64,000 bases of DNA, taken from Ananas comosus. Taxonomy: Eukaryota; Streptophyta; Magnoliopsida; Poales; Bromeliaceae. The translations under genes and the position numbers were made by a program. The notes beneath the pieces were generated by a model that had not been told where the DNA came from, did no database searches, and saw only the letters and a list, made by a program, of their open reading frames with translations. The DNA is taken from positions 3,485,432 to 3,549,431 of the forward strand of contig NC_033630.1 in assembly GCF_001540865.1 (NCBI RefSeq). The letters are read 5' to 3'. This document shows positions 11,053-22,258 of the stretch, piece by piece (within the stretch, counting starts at the first letter, position 1; every line of letters begins with the position of its first letter).

Positions 11053-11502
11053 GGGCAAACTTCAAATAGCCCCCATGTGATTTCGCACTTTCTCACTTTA
11101 GTACCCTGTGGTTTAAAGTGTATCAAGTTAGTACCCTGTGGTTTCGCACTTTTTTACTTTAGTACCCTGTGGTTTAATATTTCATTAAATTATATATAAA
11201 AAAACTTCAGATATCCTACCTAGATTTATCGAATATTCATTTTAGTACCCTTTAGTTTTACTTTGTCACTAATTTAACGAAAAAAAAGCATGAAATGGAT
11301 AATAAAAAGAGAAAAATTAAACTATATGGTACTAACTTGATATAAAAATGAAACCACAGAGTACTAACTTGATATACTTTAAACCATAGGGTAGTAAAGT
11401 GAGAAAGTGTGAAACCATATGGTACTAACTTGATGCATTTTAAACCATAGGGTACTAAAGTGAAAAAGTGCGAAACCACAGGGGGTTATTTGAAGTTTTC
11501 CC
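11053..11502. mobile_element. Foldback MITE with 9-bp target duplication (Mutator-like)
   Basis: The element starts GGGCAAACTTCAAATAGCCC and ends GGTTATTTGAAGTTTTCCC in inverted orientation. Each arm is built from alternating modules GTGGTTTCGCACTTT and TTTAAAGTGTATCAAGTTAG, which reappear reverse-complemented in the other arm. The flanks 11,044-11,052 and 11,503-11,511 are both TTAATTAAA, a perfect 9-bp direct repeat. Nine-bp duplications are the known hallmark of Mutator-type transposases. No coding capacity, so this is a non-autonomous derivative able to form a long hairpin. Confidence 0.87.
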
Positions 11503-11511
11503 TTAATTAAA

Positions 11512-12461
11512 TTACAAATAATTATAAAATAATGTTAATTAAGAACTAACTAACTTATTTAATATGTAATTACCTAATTGGCCACTTGAGTTATTAAATT
11601 CATAAATATTCAATTAACTACTTGATCAATTAATTTAGGATTTATAATTAATTAGCTAATTATATAATTAATTGTTTAATATTCTTATCCAACCAATATC
11701 TAATATTTATACTAATAAAGTTATTAATATTTTGACTTATCTAATTATTTAATTAATTAAACATCTGACTATTAAATAATTAAATTAATTAGTTAGTTAA
11801 CAATTTTTTGACCAAATAGGGATATACCCTAATTAGTTAACATATGAACTTATTTTTTATAATTAACTAATTAAAGGGCTTCTCCATCCTGTTATTCAAT
11901 ATTCCTAGTCAACTATTATTAATACTTTTATGCTTATTATTTAGGTAAATTTTTTCATTTTACAGTTATAATTACTCTTATTTCTATTATTTCAATCTAA
12001 CCATCTAAAACCAAATTTTTATATTCCTCAAAATAACTCAATTCTCATCCAAATATAAAATCGGTAATGATAAAAAATAACTTATCTCAAAAATAAATAA
12101 GAACAGTTTATTTTCCAACCTAACAATATTACCTAAAAAGTATGTTTCCATTACTAATTAAGCTTCAACACATGATCCTTACTTTTTCCTTTCAGATGAT
12201 AAAGAAGAGGAATAAAGTATGGAAAGGCCCATATGACCTTCTGAATCACTCATAAATGTAATTAAAATGGTTTTCTACAAGGAAAAAAAAAAAAACCAAA
12301 AAAAAGGGAAAAGGACAAGGCACTGGTGAGGGTTGCAGGTGCTTGAAGTAACTCAGGACAATGACCACCACTACAATATTGGAGGAACACCACATTAAGG
12401 CTATGCATAAAAAAGAAGCCACTTTATTTCTTGGTCTACATTAGGAGGAAACAGATATATA
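11512..12461. other. Intergenic, very AT-rich, no gene seen
   Basis: Long TTAATTAA-rich stretch with no reading frame of note. Confidence 0.5.
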
Positions 12462-12531
12462 TAATATTATATATTTATATATATATATATATATAATATA
12501 TATATATAATATTATATATATATATATATAG
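12462..12531. repeat. AT microsatellite
   Basis: About 70 bp of interrupted (TA)n adjoining the left edge of the MITE at 12,534. Confidence 0.9.
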
Positions 12532-12533
12532 AT

Positions 12534-13131
12534 GAGCGCTACATATACTATCGGAAGCACGGAGCATTCCGTGCTTAATCATTTTCGATGTTGCCGACTT
12601 CTCGAATCGATCGACGGCTCTGTTAAACTTGAATCTAGAGTTATTTGATTGTACTCTACGAAAATAAGATTTTATGATTTTACGATCATCATTCTGCCTA
12701 GTGAATAAGTGATTTTACGATATCATTTTGCTAGTGAACGAATGGGGTTTAAAATCAACGCGGCTAAAAATAAAAATCTTATAAATGGAAATATATCATT
12801 AAAATTTTAATCAAAAATATTGATCTTTGTTTATATAGTATAAAAAATTTCTCTCATCAAAAGTTCACGTGATTTGAATATTTCTACAACCAGTTAAAAC
12901 ACTTGCCAAACGGCTCACTACAACTGTTGAAATTTATTGATTTTGAGCCCACTTTACCCCCCCCCTTCCACTTAGGCAAATGATATATCGAAAAATAATA
13001 AATTTATTTCTTGTACGTTCAAATACTCTAGATCAAGTTTAACGGAGCCGATCGACGATTCGAAAGTCGCAACATCGAAAACGAGCTGGAAGCACCGAAG
13101 GCTCCGTGCTTCCGATAGCATAGTAGCCTCA
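12534..13131. mobile_element. MITE with CTATCGGAAGCACGGAG ends
   Basis: The left end ACTATCGGAAGCACGGAGCA faces the right end GGCTCCGTGCTTCCGATAGC. A subterminal hairpin GCACGGAGCATTCCGTGC lies in the left end. Internal words CGACGGCTCTGTTAAACTTG and AACGGAGCCGATCGACGATT tie it to the 9228 element. AT microsatellites flank both sides. Non-coding. Confidence 0.82.
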
Positions 13132-13136
13132 CTCTA

Positions 13137-13836
13137 TATATATATATATATATAACTTAATAAGAAACATCCTATTTGCCAGGAATTAAATTAAGGAGCC
13201 CATCTTTTTCAAGTACTCTAAAACAGCTAAATTATTAATTCTTTGGTTGGAGTGCATGCAACCATCCAAACACAAGGCATTTTCTCACAGTGGTTAATTT
13301 CTTTCCTTATTTTGCTTGTTGCCTAGATATGTTAATGGATATGAATATACAAAATTTTATTTGAATCTGAATAAGAACTCGAATAGAGGCAGATTTAACT
13401 TATGCAAAATGAATATATTTGATTTCATTTAATTCTGAATATAAAACAACTTAAACTTGCCAGATTCAAATTATGATTTTGTTTATACCTGTATCGAAAC
13501 TAGATACGAACCTACTACTTGTTTATATATATATATATCTAAAATATTATTTTTTAGGTATTTATTTTAATAACTAATATGTATTAATTATTTAATTTAA
13601 TATTTAATATAGTAAATAGTTAGATTTAGTTTTTTTATTTGAGTTCGATTTCAAGTTTTGAATTTTTACACCCAGTTAGGTTTGAGTACAGTTTTATGTT
13701 TCGATTGTTAATTTATTCCGGTTCGATTTTGGATTCTGCAAAAACTGCCTTGAAACTGATCCATTGACATCGCTATTGGGTGATTTCTTCTTTGGATGTT
13801 TAAAGTTTAAACTATGTTTTTTTAGGAAAAAAAAAA
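13137..13836. other. Intergenic, no gene seen
   Basis: AT-rich sequence. No gene or repeat family was recognised beyond short AT runs. Confidence 0.5.
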
Positions 13837-14270
13837 GGGAAAACTTCAAAAACCCCCCCTGCGGTTTCACACTTTTTCATTTTAGTACCCTGTGGTTTGA
13901 AGTGTATCAAGTTAGTACCATGTGGTTTCTCACTTTATCACTTTAGTACCCTGTGGTTTAAAATGTATCAAGCTAGTACCCTGTGGTTTTGCACTTTATC
14001 ACTTTAGTACCTTGTGGTTTCACACTTTATCACTTTAGTACCTTGTGATTTAAAAAACTATAGGGTACTAACTTGATACAAAATTAAAACCACAGGGTAC
14101 TAAAGTGATAAAGTGCAAAACCACAGGGTACTAACTTGATACACTTTAAACCACAGGGTACTTAAGTGATAAAGTGAGAAACCACGGGGTACTAACTTGA
14201 TACATTTTAAACTACAGGGTATTAAAGTGAAAAAAATTGAAACCACAAGGAGGGTTTTTGAAGTTTTCCC
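13837..14270. mobile_element. Foldback MITE, GTGGTTTCGCAC family, near-perfect hairpin
   Basis: Starts GGGAAAACTTCAAAAACCCC and ends GGTTTTTGAAGTTTTCCC. The arms contain repeated TAGTACCCTGTGGTTT modules in one orientation up to about 14,040 and the reverse complement afterwards, so nearly the whole element can fold back. It sits in an A-run: nine A's lie on each side, consistent with but not proving a 9-bp duplication. Same family as 11,053 and 55,060. Confidence 0.85.
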
Positions 14271-14280
14271 AAAAAAAAAA

Positions 14281-15361
14281 GGTTTCAAATTTTACTACAA
14301 CATATATAGTCCCCTATTAGAGCTCTTTTAAATGTACTGTAACTACTGTATACCCACGTGTTAGCATTTATTTCAATCATTAACATATATACATTACACA
14401 CATGTTTGGTAATTGCAATAATTATGTATGATTTTAATAATTTCAGTTATCATCATTAATGGTCAGTAATGTTTGTTTTATTTTCATGAATGTTTAAAGT
14501 ACAATGACCGTTCATTGAAATTTCGTTAATGTTTACAAATCTAATGATTAAAATTCTACTCGATTTTGATTTGGCTACTGAACCAAATTAACTAAATTAC
14601 TAAAACTTTTAACCAAATTATAAACACTTCAACTAAAAATGTTCCTAAAAAAATTAATGCACCCTTTTGTAAACCCCTCTGCATTGATACGTCACGGGTT
14701 TTAGGTGAACACAACACCCTACGTTGAGTAAATAAAAAAATTGTACAACACATACAATACAAAGCACCACCTCTTTTTTTCTTTTTTTTCTTTTTTTTTT
14801 TGTGCTTTTTTCACGTGTAGCATTAAATGAATGCGAGGGTGCGTCGTAGCAACTCCCTTGGTCGTACGGATTCCATACATACTATCCGTATATATACACG
14901 TTGCCTAATTAGAGAGCTTGTATGCTGGATACGACGCCGCATACATATCATAAATACGCCGCATACATATCATTTTCTAGATTTTATGAAAATATAGCGT
15001 TTTTATTTTTCAAATTATTTATCTAAAAAACGAAAACCATAAAAAAGTGATTTCATAAAAAAAACCATTTTTTTGGTTTTTCATGCTTTTTCAAAGAACT
15101 AGATATTTTATTTACAGGACAAAAAAATGTTAAATCTTGCGGAAACATTGTTGGATTAAAATTAAACATTTACATAAAAAGTGCAAAAAATATTTAAAAT
15201 TTTAATTCTTTAAAATTCTACGCCTAATTATAGCTCACGATTGTCATTTCATTCTATAAAGCTCGCATTCATACCTTTTAGGATTATTATGAAAAAGTAT
15301 TCATTTCTGAAGCTGATTCAAATAAATTGCAAGCTTATCTATTAAATATATATTATATATA
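14281..15361. other. Intergenic, no gene seen
   Basis: AT-rich sequence including a T/C-rich run near 14,775-14,801. No coding or RNA feature could be supported. Confidence 0.5.
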
Positions 15362-15540
15362 GAGGATAGCTACTATAATCTTATGAGTACGATCATTTTT
15401 TATGATAGAGATTCTGAATCGACGATTCATATCGTTAAACATAATTTAAAATATTTAGAATTTTTAAATTAAATTTTATATTTTTTTGGACATTATTAAT
15501 CTTACGATATCATTAACCTTATTAAAACATTTTAAAGTAC
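15362..15540. mobile_element. Truncated MITE end, ACTATAATCTTATGAGTA family
   Basis: The left end GGATAGCTACTATAATCTTA, the words TCGACGATTCATATCGTTAA and the following CATTATTAATCTTACG resemble the 8664 family. No matching right end was found. Probably a decayed fragment. Confidence 0.45.
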
Positions 15541-16171
15541 AACTGATGAAGTGCAATTAGGTCAAACTTTAAGATCCAACATATTTGTCCTTCTTAATTT
15601 ATAGTAATGTTGCAAATGCCACAAAAGGGAGCAAAATCATAGTGAAAGCTTCTCTCCATGATTGTGTATCGACTTGTCCTAGTAACGCTTTTCGTATAGT
15701 TTGTTTCTTTATTTCCGGTTACTTTTGCTTTTTTTTTATATACAAAATATTCTGTACTAAATGCTACGTACTATTTCATCAATAATATTTCAGTGGATAC
15801 TTCAGGTACATAAAATATTATTTATTTGAGCAATGTTATCTGGACATTTAAAAGCGGGGTGCAAATTTTATTCTAGATAAAAATGTCCAGAGCTTATCTA
15901 AACTATAGGCCATTTCGAATCGACTATCTAATTTTTTAAAATTTTGAATTTACTAGCCAATCTTAAAATTTGTTTGATTTGAATTAGTCAACACTACTTT
16001 TAACTTTACAATTTAAGTTAATTACTTATTTTAATAATTAAAGTACTATTAACTGATTCAAATCAAATAAATTAAAAGAATAGATTGTAAAATTAAAATT
16101 TTAAAAGGTTGGACGACCAATCCAAAATGATTCATAATCCAGATAATAACTGTAGGTCTTGACCTTTAGAG
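15541..16171. other. Intergenic, nothing recognised
   Basis: AT-rich sequence without a supported gene, RNA or repeat. Confidence 0.5.
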
Positions 16172-16430
16172 TTAGGCTGGAATACTAGTGATAGCAAAAG
16201 ATTTTTCTTACTATCAAGTTTTTAACCCTTAAATAAAAAATTATAGGATTATGATGATATTAGTCACTTAAGGTTGAGTGGTCCTCCTAGGGTTGAGTGG
16301 TCCCCACTGGATTATAATATTTAATCCAATGGTTAGAAATGATGAAAGTAATTGATCCAAAGGGTATAAACTTGGTAGCAAAAAATTTTTTTTGCTATCA
16401 ATAGTATTCTAATTTAACTCATATATTCTA
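16172..16430. mobile_element. Short MITE, GGCTGGAATACTA...TAGTATTCTAA ends
   Basis: The left end GGCTGGAATACTAGTGATAG faces the right end GCTATCAATAGTATTCTAAT. The interior includes AGGGTTGAGTGGTCCCCACT, which recurs at the chimeric join near 39,641. Non-coding, about 260 bp, about 490 bp upstream of the OVATE gene start. Confidence 0.68.
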
Positions 16431-16724
16431 TTAGTTTTATCACAACTCTTTTTTTTTTTAATATTAACAATCTAAAAATATTATTTTGATTCTTGAATAG
16501 ACTAGATGTAAGATTTACCTTCCACTCTCGGGTGTATTTGGGTGCGGAGACAGTATTTTTCTTTTCTTTTGGTTATTTTTTATTTAGAACACAAAAAGCC
16601 AACCCACCAAAGGTTCAGAGCTTGCTCTATAATAATGAGCCAATGATGTAAGATCCCTATGTATCTATCATCTTTTTGAACATAATACCCGCTTTCTCTC
16701 TCTCTCTCTGGGTCCTTCTCCTTA

Positions 16725-16871
16725 AGTCTACTATATATATATATATAAATATATCTGTATCCATATATATTCCCCAACCTTCCCCCCCTCTCTCTCAAAT
16801 TTGAAACTTAGCTAGTTTTTGAGAGACATAAACAAAGAGAGAGAAATAGAGACATAGAAGATAAGAGAGAA

Positions 16872-16907
<36 letters not shown>

Positions 16908-16921
16908 AGAGAGAGTGATTA
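16725..16921 (+). promoter_or_regulatory. Probable promoter/5' UTR of the OVATE gene
   Basis: A TATATATATATATAAATATA stretch near 16,731-16,752 could serve as a TATA element. It is followed by CT-rich and GA-rich leader sequence and a (GATA)8 microsatellite at 16,875-16,906, ending 15 bp before the ATG. Position and composition are the only evidence; the start of transcription cannot be fixed. Confidence 0.35.
16875..16906. repeat. (GATA)8 microsatellite in the OVATE gene leader
   Basis: A 32-bp perfect GATA run just upstream of the coding start, likely transcribed as part of the 5' UTR. Confidence 0.93.
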
Positions 16922-18127
16922 ATGGGGAGCAACAAAAGCAGTAGTAGTAAGCTCAAAGATCGGCTTGCTCGCATGTTCCGGCCTGCGTCGCTGCTCCGCT
17001 CCTCCTGCAACCCTTCGACATCCTCCGCTTCCTCCGCCGCCGCCGCCGCCATGAGCTCCGCAAACACGTCGAGCCGAGCCCTTCTCGCCGACGTCGCCCA
17101 CAACCCCGTGTTCGTCCCCAACACCCGCACCGTCGATAGCGACCGTAACGATCTCGGTCGCTCTTTATCGTTTCCGATCACCGATGACCCCCGCGGGCAT
17201 CGCACGGCCCCCCTCCCTCGGATCTCCGTAGACTGCGGTCGCTGCAGCCGACCTCATCACCGCGACGCAGTTCCTCCGCCGCTTATCGTAAAGAACGCGA
17301 AGAGATCGAATAGTTCTGCTTGTAAGAATACAAAGGTAGAGAGGAGAGTTCGCGAGAACGGCGGATTCTACGAAACCGGTGGAGTGGCGGAGGGGAGAAC
17401 CTGCCCTCCGGTTTCGCCTTCTTCTCCGTCGAAGAGCTTTTCGGCCTCTCGCAACTACTGCTACTACAACCACCACCGATGCTTCAATGAAGCAAAGCTA
17501 GAAGATCTGACGAAGAAGAAGACGAATAAGAAGACGAAGAAGAAGAAGAAGAAGCTGCTCTTGACCAACAGTTACGGATTCACCAGCTCTTCTTCGATCG
17601 AGAGCGACGATGGCTACGCATTCTTCAGCAGCGAAGAAGAAGAAGAAGAAGAGGCAGGGAAACGAGGAGAAGAGACTGAGACGTTCTTCTCGTCGAAGAG
17701 CTTCTCCTCCGACTCCTCCGAGTTCTACCGACGGCCGCTGCCGAAGCACAGAAGCAATACGAACACGAAGGAGAAGGAGAAGGAGAAGGAGAAGAAGAGT
17801 CGAGGGCGGCGGAGGATCAGATCGAGATCGGTCGGGAGCTCGTGCAACAGCTGCAACGTGAAGGAAGGGTTCCGGCCGCTGGTGTCGGTGGCGGCGGCGA
17901 GCAAGGAGGCGAAGAAGAAGAAGGGGTTTGCGGTGGTGAAGCGGTCGAGCGATCCCTACGCCGACTTCCGGACGTCGATGGTGGAGATGATCGTCGAGCG
18001 GCAGATCTTCGCAGCCGACGAGCTGGAGCGGCTGCTGCAGTCGTACCTCTCGCTCAACTCGCCGCGCCACCACCCCATCATCCTGCAGGCCTTCTCTGAC
18101 ATCTGGGTGGCTCTCTTCGGCAATTAA
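16922..18127 (+). CDS. OVATE family protein (transcriptional repressor)
   Basis: Intronless 401-residue gene. The C-terminal 65 residues form the OVATE domain: SSDPYADFRTSMVEMIVE, then a DELERLLQSYLSLNS segment, and HHPIILQAFSDIWVALFGN at the very end. The N-terminus (MGSNKSSSSKLKDRLARMF) is basic, as in OFPs. The middle is low-complexity: Ser-rich, acidic runs (EEEEEEEE near residue 240) and Lys/Glu runs (near 205 and 285), encoded by GAA/AAG microsatellite-like DNA. OVATE proteins are plant-specific nuclear repressors that bind KNOX/BELL homeodomain and TRM proteins and shape organs. The ATG at 16,922 gives the MGSNK start and follows a GA-rich leader. The gene is far more GC-rich than its surroundings, common for monocot single-exon genes. 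Which OFP subgroup it belongs to cannot be settled by eye. No break seen. Confidence 0.93.
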   Translation: MGSNKSSSSKLKDRLARMFRPASLLRSSCNPSTSSASSAAAAAMSSANTSSRALLADVAHNPVFVPNTRTVDSDRNDLGRSLSFPITDDPRGHRTAPLPRISVDCGRCSRPHHRDAVPPPLIVKNAKRSNSSACKNTKVERRVRENGGFYETGGVAEGRTCPPVSPSSPSKSFSASRNYCYYNHHRCFNEAKLEDLTKKKTNKKTKKKKKKLLLTNSYGFTSSSSIESDDGYAFFSSEEEEEEEAGKRGEETETFFSSKSFSSDSSEFYRRPLPKHRSNTNTKEKEKEKEKKSRGRRRIRSRSVGSSCNSCNVKEGFRPLVSVAAASKEAKKKKGFAVVKRSSDPYADFRTSMVEMIVERQIFAADELERLLQSYLSLNSPRHHPIILQAFSDIWVALFGN

Positions 18128-21100
18128 TTTTGCGGCAAATAAAGAATGTGCATGTTAATTATTATGTTGTTTTCTTGTTTTAATTTCTAATGTGTTTCTT
18201 ATTTCTCCCTCTCTTTGTTGCTGTGCTTGTTTCTTGTACCTTTTGGTATTATTTAGGAGTTTCACTGTTAAGTCTCTAACTAGTTATGACATTTTTCTTT
18301 TATAATTAAGTTTTGTCTCTTAATTTATCTCCAACACAAACTAAATATTAATGATACACTTTAAAACAATGTAAAGGAAAAAGAAAAAAAGAAAAGAAAA
18401 GAAAATCGTGGTGAGATTGAGAAGCACCTCATTCTTTTTCATTGGGCTTTCTCTAAAATTGTCGTTCAATATAATATAACGATTCGAAGAAAAAACTATT
18501 ATTAAAACTTGAGCATAAGGTAAATCGTACTAATCATCCATTGTCTCAACAAAAATTTAGTGGGGAGCTCCTCAACGAATTTGTTAAACAAATTAAAATT
18601 AAGTAGTCAAGCTGCATGCCTTGTGTAAGTGAGCACAACTTTAATGGGAAGCTCCTCAACGGGTTCGTATTAAAACAATTTGACGACCTATATATTTCAT
18701 CCTACGTCCAAATTTTAAATAATTGTTCTAATCTAAAAGCTTTTCACTCGAATCTTAATATCGTATTGAACTGCGGAGAAAAAAAAAAAAGCCCAATAAA
18801 TTTAAATGATAAGCTCCTCATTCAAAATTTTCTCCTCTAGTATAGGATATTAAGAATATATCTTTGTAATTACAACTAATAGGTTTGACCAATTAAGAGG
18901 TTAGTGGATATGGCACTTAAGCAATTGTTTGCCATAATTTACTAACACTCCAAAGGAGCTCCCATTTATGCAGTTTCCATCTGTGCCCAGTGCCCACCAC
19001 CTAATTTTAATGCCTCTCATCTCATTCTCCAAATCCTATATAATGTTTTGAATAGAAAGGTCAAAAAGAGGAGAAGCTATAGGCTGTTTAAATAACGCCT
19101 CTCTAACTTGGGATTCGAGCAAATCTATCTCTTTCAAGTTAGAAAAAGATAAAAAAGGGCTTGAGATGCTGCTATCTCGGGTTAGGCACTTCCACTATCA
19201 AACGATTTCAAATAAGCTAAAAAAAAGAATTTAGGTTTGAACTTTGAAATTAAGAAAGATACAATAATCTTAATTTCAAGAACACCATGTATGTACATGC
19301 GGATGTTGTGGATGGCTTTGTCAATAAAGAAAAAAAGATTAGGTGTACACACACATCTAAGTTTTGTTCCTATCCATTAAAATAGAAATAGGCACTTACT
19401 TCACCAGTGCCCTACCATGTTTTCTTTAACTTGTCTATAGGCTAAAGCAAGCTAGATTCCCCCCCTTCTAAGGCACGCTGTTGCTGAGCTCATTTAATTA
19501 ATATATATATGCTCCTAAGAATCAATATGCTTCTCAAATTCTTTTTTTTTTTTTTTCCCCCTCCCTATTATAAAAGAAGGAATATATACAGCTTTGGCTT
19601 AAATATCGTCAACAGAAGGAAAAGTCAAAGCCCACGTTAGAGCCTGGTCTTATTCTGAGCATCAGCAAAAGATATAAAAACTGGAACAAATGGGTTTTGT
19701 GTAGGATAGTAATTTATAAGAATGCATGTACGCACCTCTGATTCTTGGGAGTATTAATTAAAGCTGTGAAAAGAGGAGTATTTTGGTTGCTTCTCATGGT
19801 GGCCTCTCTTCTGACATGCAATCTGCTCCCACACACAGAAAAGTCTAAAACGTCTGCGATGATATGAAAATCAAAAAAGATTCAAGTTCTCAAAACATGA
19901 ATTCCAATTTGGAGCTTCGAAGTGTTGTTGTTCAAGGATCTTTCTAAAAGCACTACCTAATCTAAACTTCATCAAACAATCCCATATAGGATATAGTAGA
20001 GCCAAATAGGCTTTTAAGACTAGGAATTTAAACTAATATATAATATAAACAATAATTTTATGCTATGGATTAAAGGGCTTACGCCCAACCCAAAAGCATT
20101 AGCTATTAGGCGTGCATACTCTCTACATTATATACAGATCAATGCTCCATTCCGTATTTAGTATGGAACTATTATTCTTAACACTTTCTTTTGACAGACG
20201 CTAAACACTACTAGCATGTGGTACGAATCTAATGCTATCACACAAAATTCACGTATTAATCTAAACCCAATCCATGTAAATAGCTCAGATCCAATTCAAA
20301 AGCTTAACATATATACTAGGTGAAGATATCCTCCACGTACGTTATATACGGATCAAATCAAATTCTATTTTGTATGAAATATGAGACTATTGTTTTTAAC
20401 ACTTTGCATCCACCCTCCTAATAACAAAATATGCTCTAGGATTGAGAGGCCAACTAAGAACTACAGTTCGGAAAAATAATTTTATCACTTAATGCAAACC
20501 ATGAAAACAAAAAGAAAAGTCTACAAACCAAGAGACAAATTGGATTACTAGCTACGGGACATGAGCTAGGATCTTTGTTGAAACTCTCCTGCACCAGAGT
20601 GGCTCCAAATTTCCATTGTGAGAAAGAGACCCTCAAAAATAGCCCCAATCAAAAGCTGCCACCTCTGCATTCTCTGACCACATATGGGCCTAATAGCCCC
20701 AAAATTGCAGAAGCTAAAACAAGATGTTGGATTGTTGGGTACTACGGACTCTTCGTATTGTCACGGCCCTTGCAGTAAAAGATAGCAACTCTTCATAGTA
20801 TATGCAGACACATAAATATGCCTACCAGCTAGCTTTTAGAGACATAGGAGAAACTAGAAAGGAAAAGGGTCGTTAATTAATATAAATAACAATTAAGTCT
20901 CTATCTATCACTCATGCATATACACGACCTATCTTTCGAAAAATGAGCTCTTACATGTATCTGGTGCACCATAAATCACACCATTAAAATTCTACCGTAA
21001 GAGACCTCAAAATCGAAATAAAATTTATCAAATATGTTTCGTGATATCTAAATTGCACATATGCCGACAATCATACATTTTATATGCCTTTTTTAACTAT

Positions 21101-21851
21101 GTTAAGGAAGCTGTTCATTTTCAAAACCGTTGATTTTTCAAAATAACTTGATTCGGAGGATAATAAGTTCCTAAGCATGTAATTTCTTATATAGAGACCC
21201 TTAAGATGTTAATAGATCATATCTATCGAATTTAGTGTTTAATCAAAATATTAAGTGTGGCATATGAGATATAAGGATACACATGGTGCAGGTAACTAAG
21301 TTTCTTCTGAAATAGGGAGGAAGCCTAGAAGGAAGAGCATTCCTTTACCTGCAAGCAGTAATCTAGGTGCAGGCATTTGTGTGTAGCTGCTACATTTGGT
21401 GCGAGGGGGGGAGCAGAAAGGGAAGTAGGGGTTTAAATTCGGTGGATGGTTCTAGTTGGACATCCCATCATAAATCCCCCTTTGAGTACTCTTCTGTTTG
21501 CCTATCTTGTTCCCCTCATAACTCATTTCCTTGGCTCCTGTGCCCTATGGGTAAGCAAGGGATTAGATCCTCTATAATCCAGGATGTAGGACCTCCTAAA
21601 AATCCAGGTTTTTTTTGTTTGTTGGTTCAATTTGCTGCAACAGTACAGTGCAGAAAAATGTCAGCAGGGCATTCTGAGGCTGTGGATTCAGACTAAATTG
21701 TTATAGGAGTACTTGAAATTACTATTTTCTTTCTTTCGATTACAATGCATGATCAATCTTTATGATCTAGTTTAACCCCACAGAGAAGCCTGCCGACAAC
21801 TCATGAGTTACTTCACTAATTAATCAAATTTTACTATGGACTAAAAGCTCA
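18128..21851. other. Intergenic, no gene seen
   Basis: 3.7 kb of moderately AT-rich DNA. About 20,120-20,190 and 20,335-20,405 are a diverged direct pair (TATATACAGATCAA / TATATACGGATCAA, then TATGGAACTATT / TATGAGACTATT). A 109-residue open frame at 21,367-21,696 has no recognisable domain and Ser/Cys-rich composition, so it was not called. No RNA gene was seen. Confidence 0.5.
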
Positions 21852-22258
21852 GGACTCTTTTTTTGTATTTAGCCCTCTCAAAACTTTTTTTTTTAACAAA
21901 TAGCTTTAACAAATTTATATTTGTATAAATATCTCTCTTCTTGTCATGCGAGTGCCTAGGTGACTTTTTTAAGTTGAACATGATAATTCAATCACTGTGT
22001 TTAAATACGATGATTGGATTACCGTGTTCCTTTTTGTATTTTTTTATTGCCTCTAAAGTAAGAAAAAGGGACTGAAGTGTGGATATGAACACGATGATTG
22101 AATTACCGTGTTTAAAACACGGTGATTCAATTACCGTGTTCAACTTAAAATTGTCAACGTGACACGCGCGTAGCAAGAGAGGGCTATACATACAAATATA
22201 AATTTGTTAGGGCCATTTGTAAATTTTTTTTTTGAGGGGGCTAAATATAAAAAAGCCC
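21852..22258. mobile_element. Foldback MITE with CACGGTGAT palindromes (Mutator-like)
   Basis: The ends GGACTCTTTTTTTGTATTTA and TAAATATAAAAAAGCCC are inverted repeats, and longer arms include AACAAATTTATATTTGTAT and its complement. The core alternates ATTACCGTGTT and AACACGGTGATTCAAT words, as in the element at 55,589. The flanks AAAAGCTCA and AAAAAGTCA match at 7 of 9 positions, compatible with a decayed 9-bp target duplication. Non-coding. Confidence 0.72.

Noticed and set aside
11258..11479. Hydrophobic minus-strand frame repeating LVPYGFTLSHF-type words
   Set aside because: It is translation of the repeat modules of the foldback MITE; similar frames appear in the other copies.
16795..18099. 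Several long open frames on both strands overlapping the OVATE gene (up to 191 residues)
   Set aside because: GC-rich coding DNA leaves other frames open by chance. These frames are low-complexity Arg/Leu or Gly runs, while the called frame has the complete OVATE domain.
21367..21696. 109-residue plus-strand frame
   Set aside because: Moderately long but with no recognisable motif and no conserved-looking composition. Left as intergenic.
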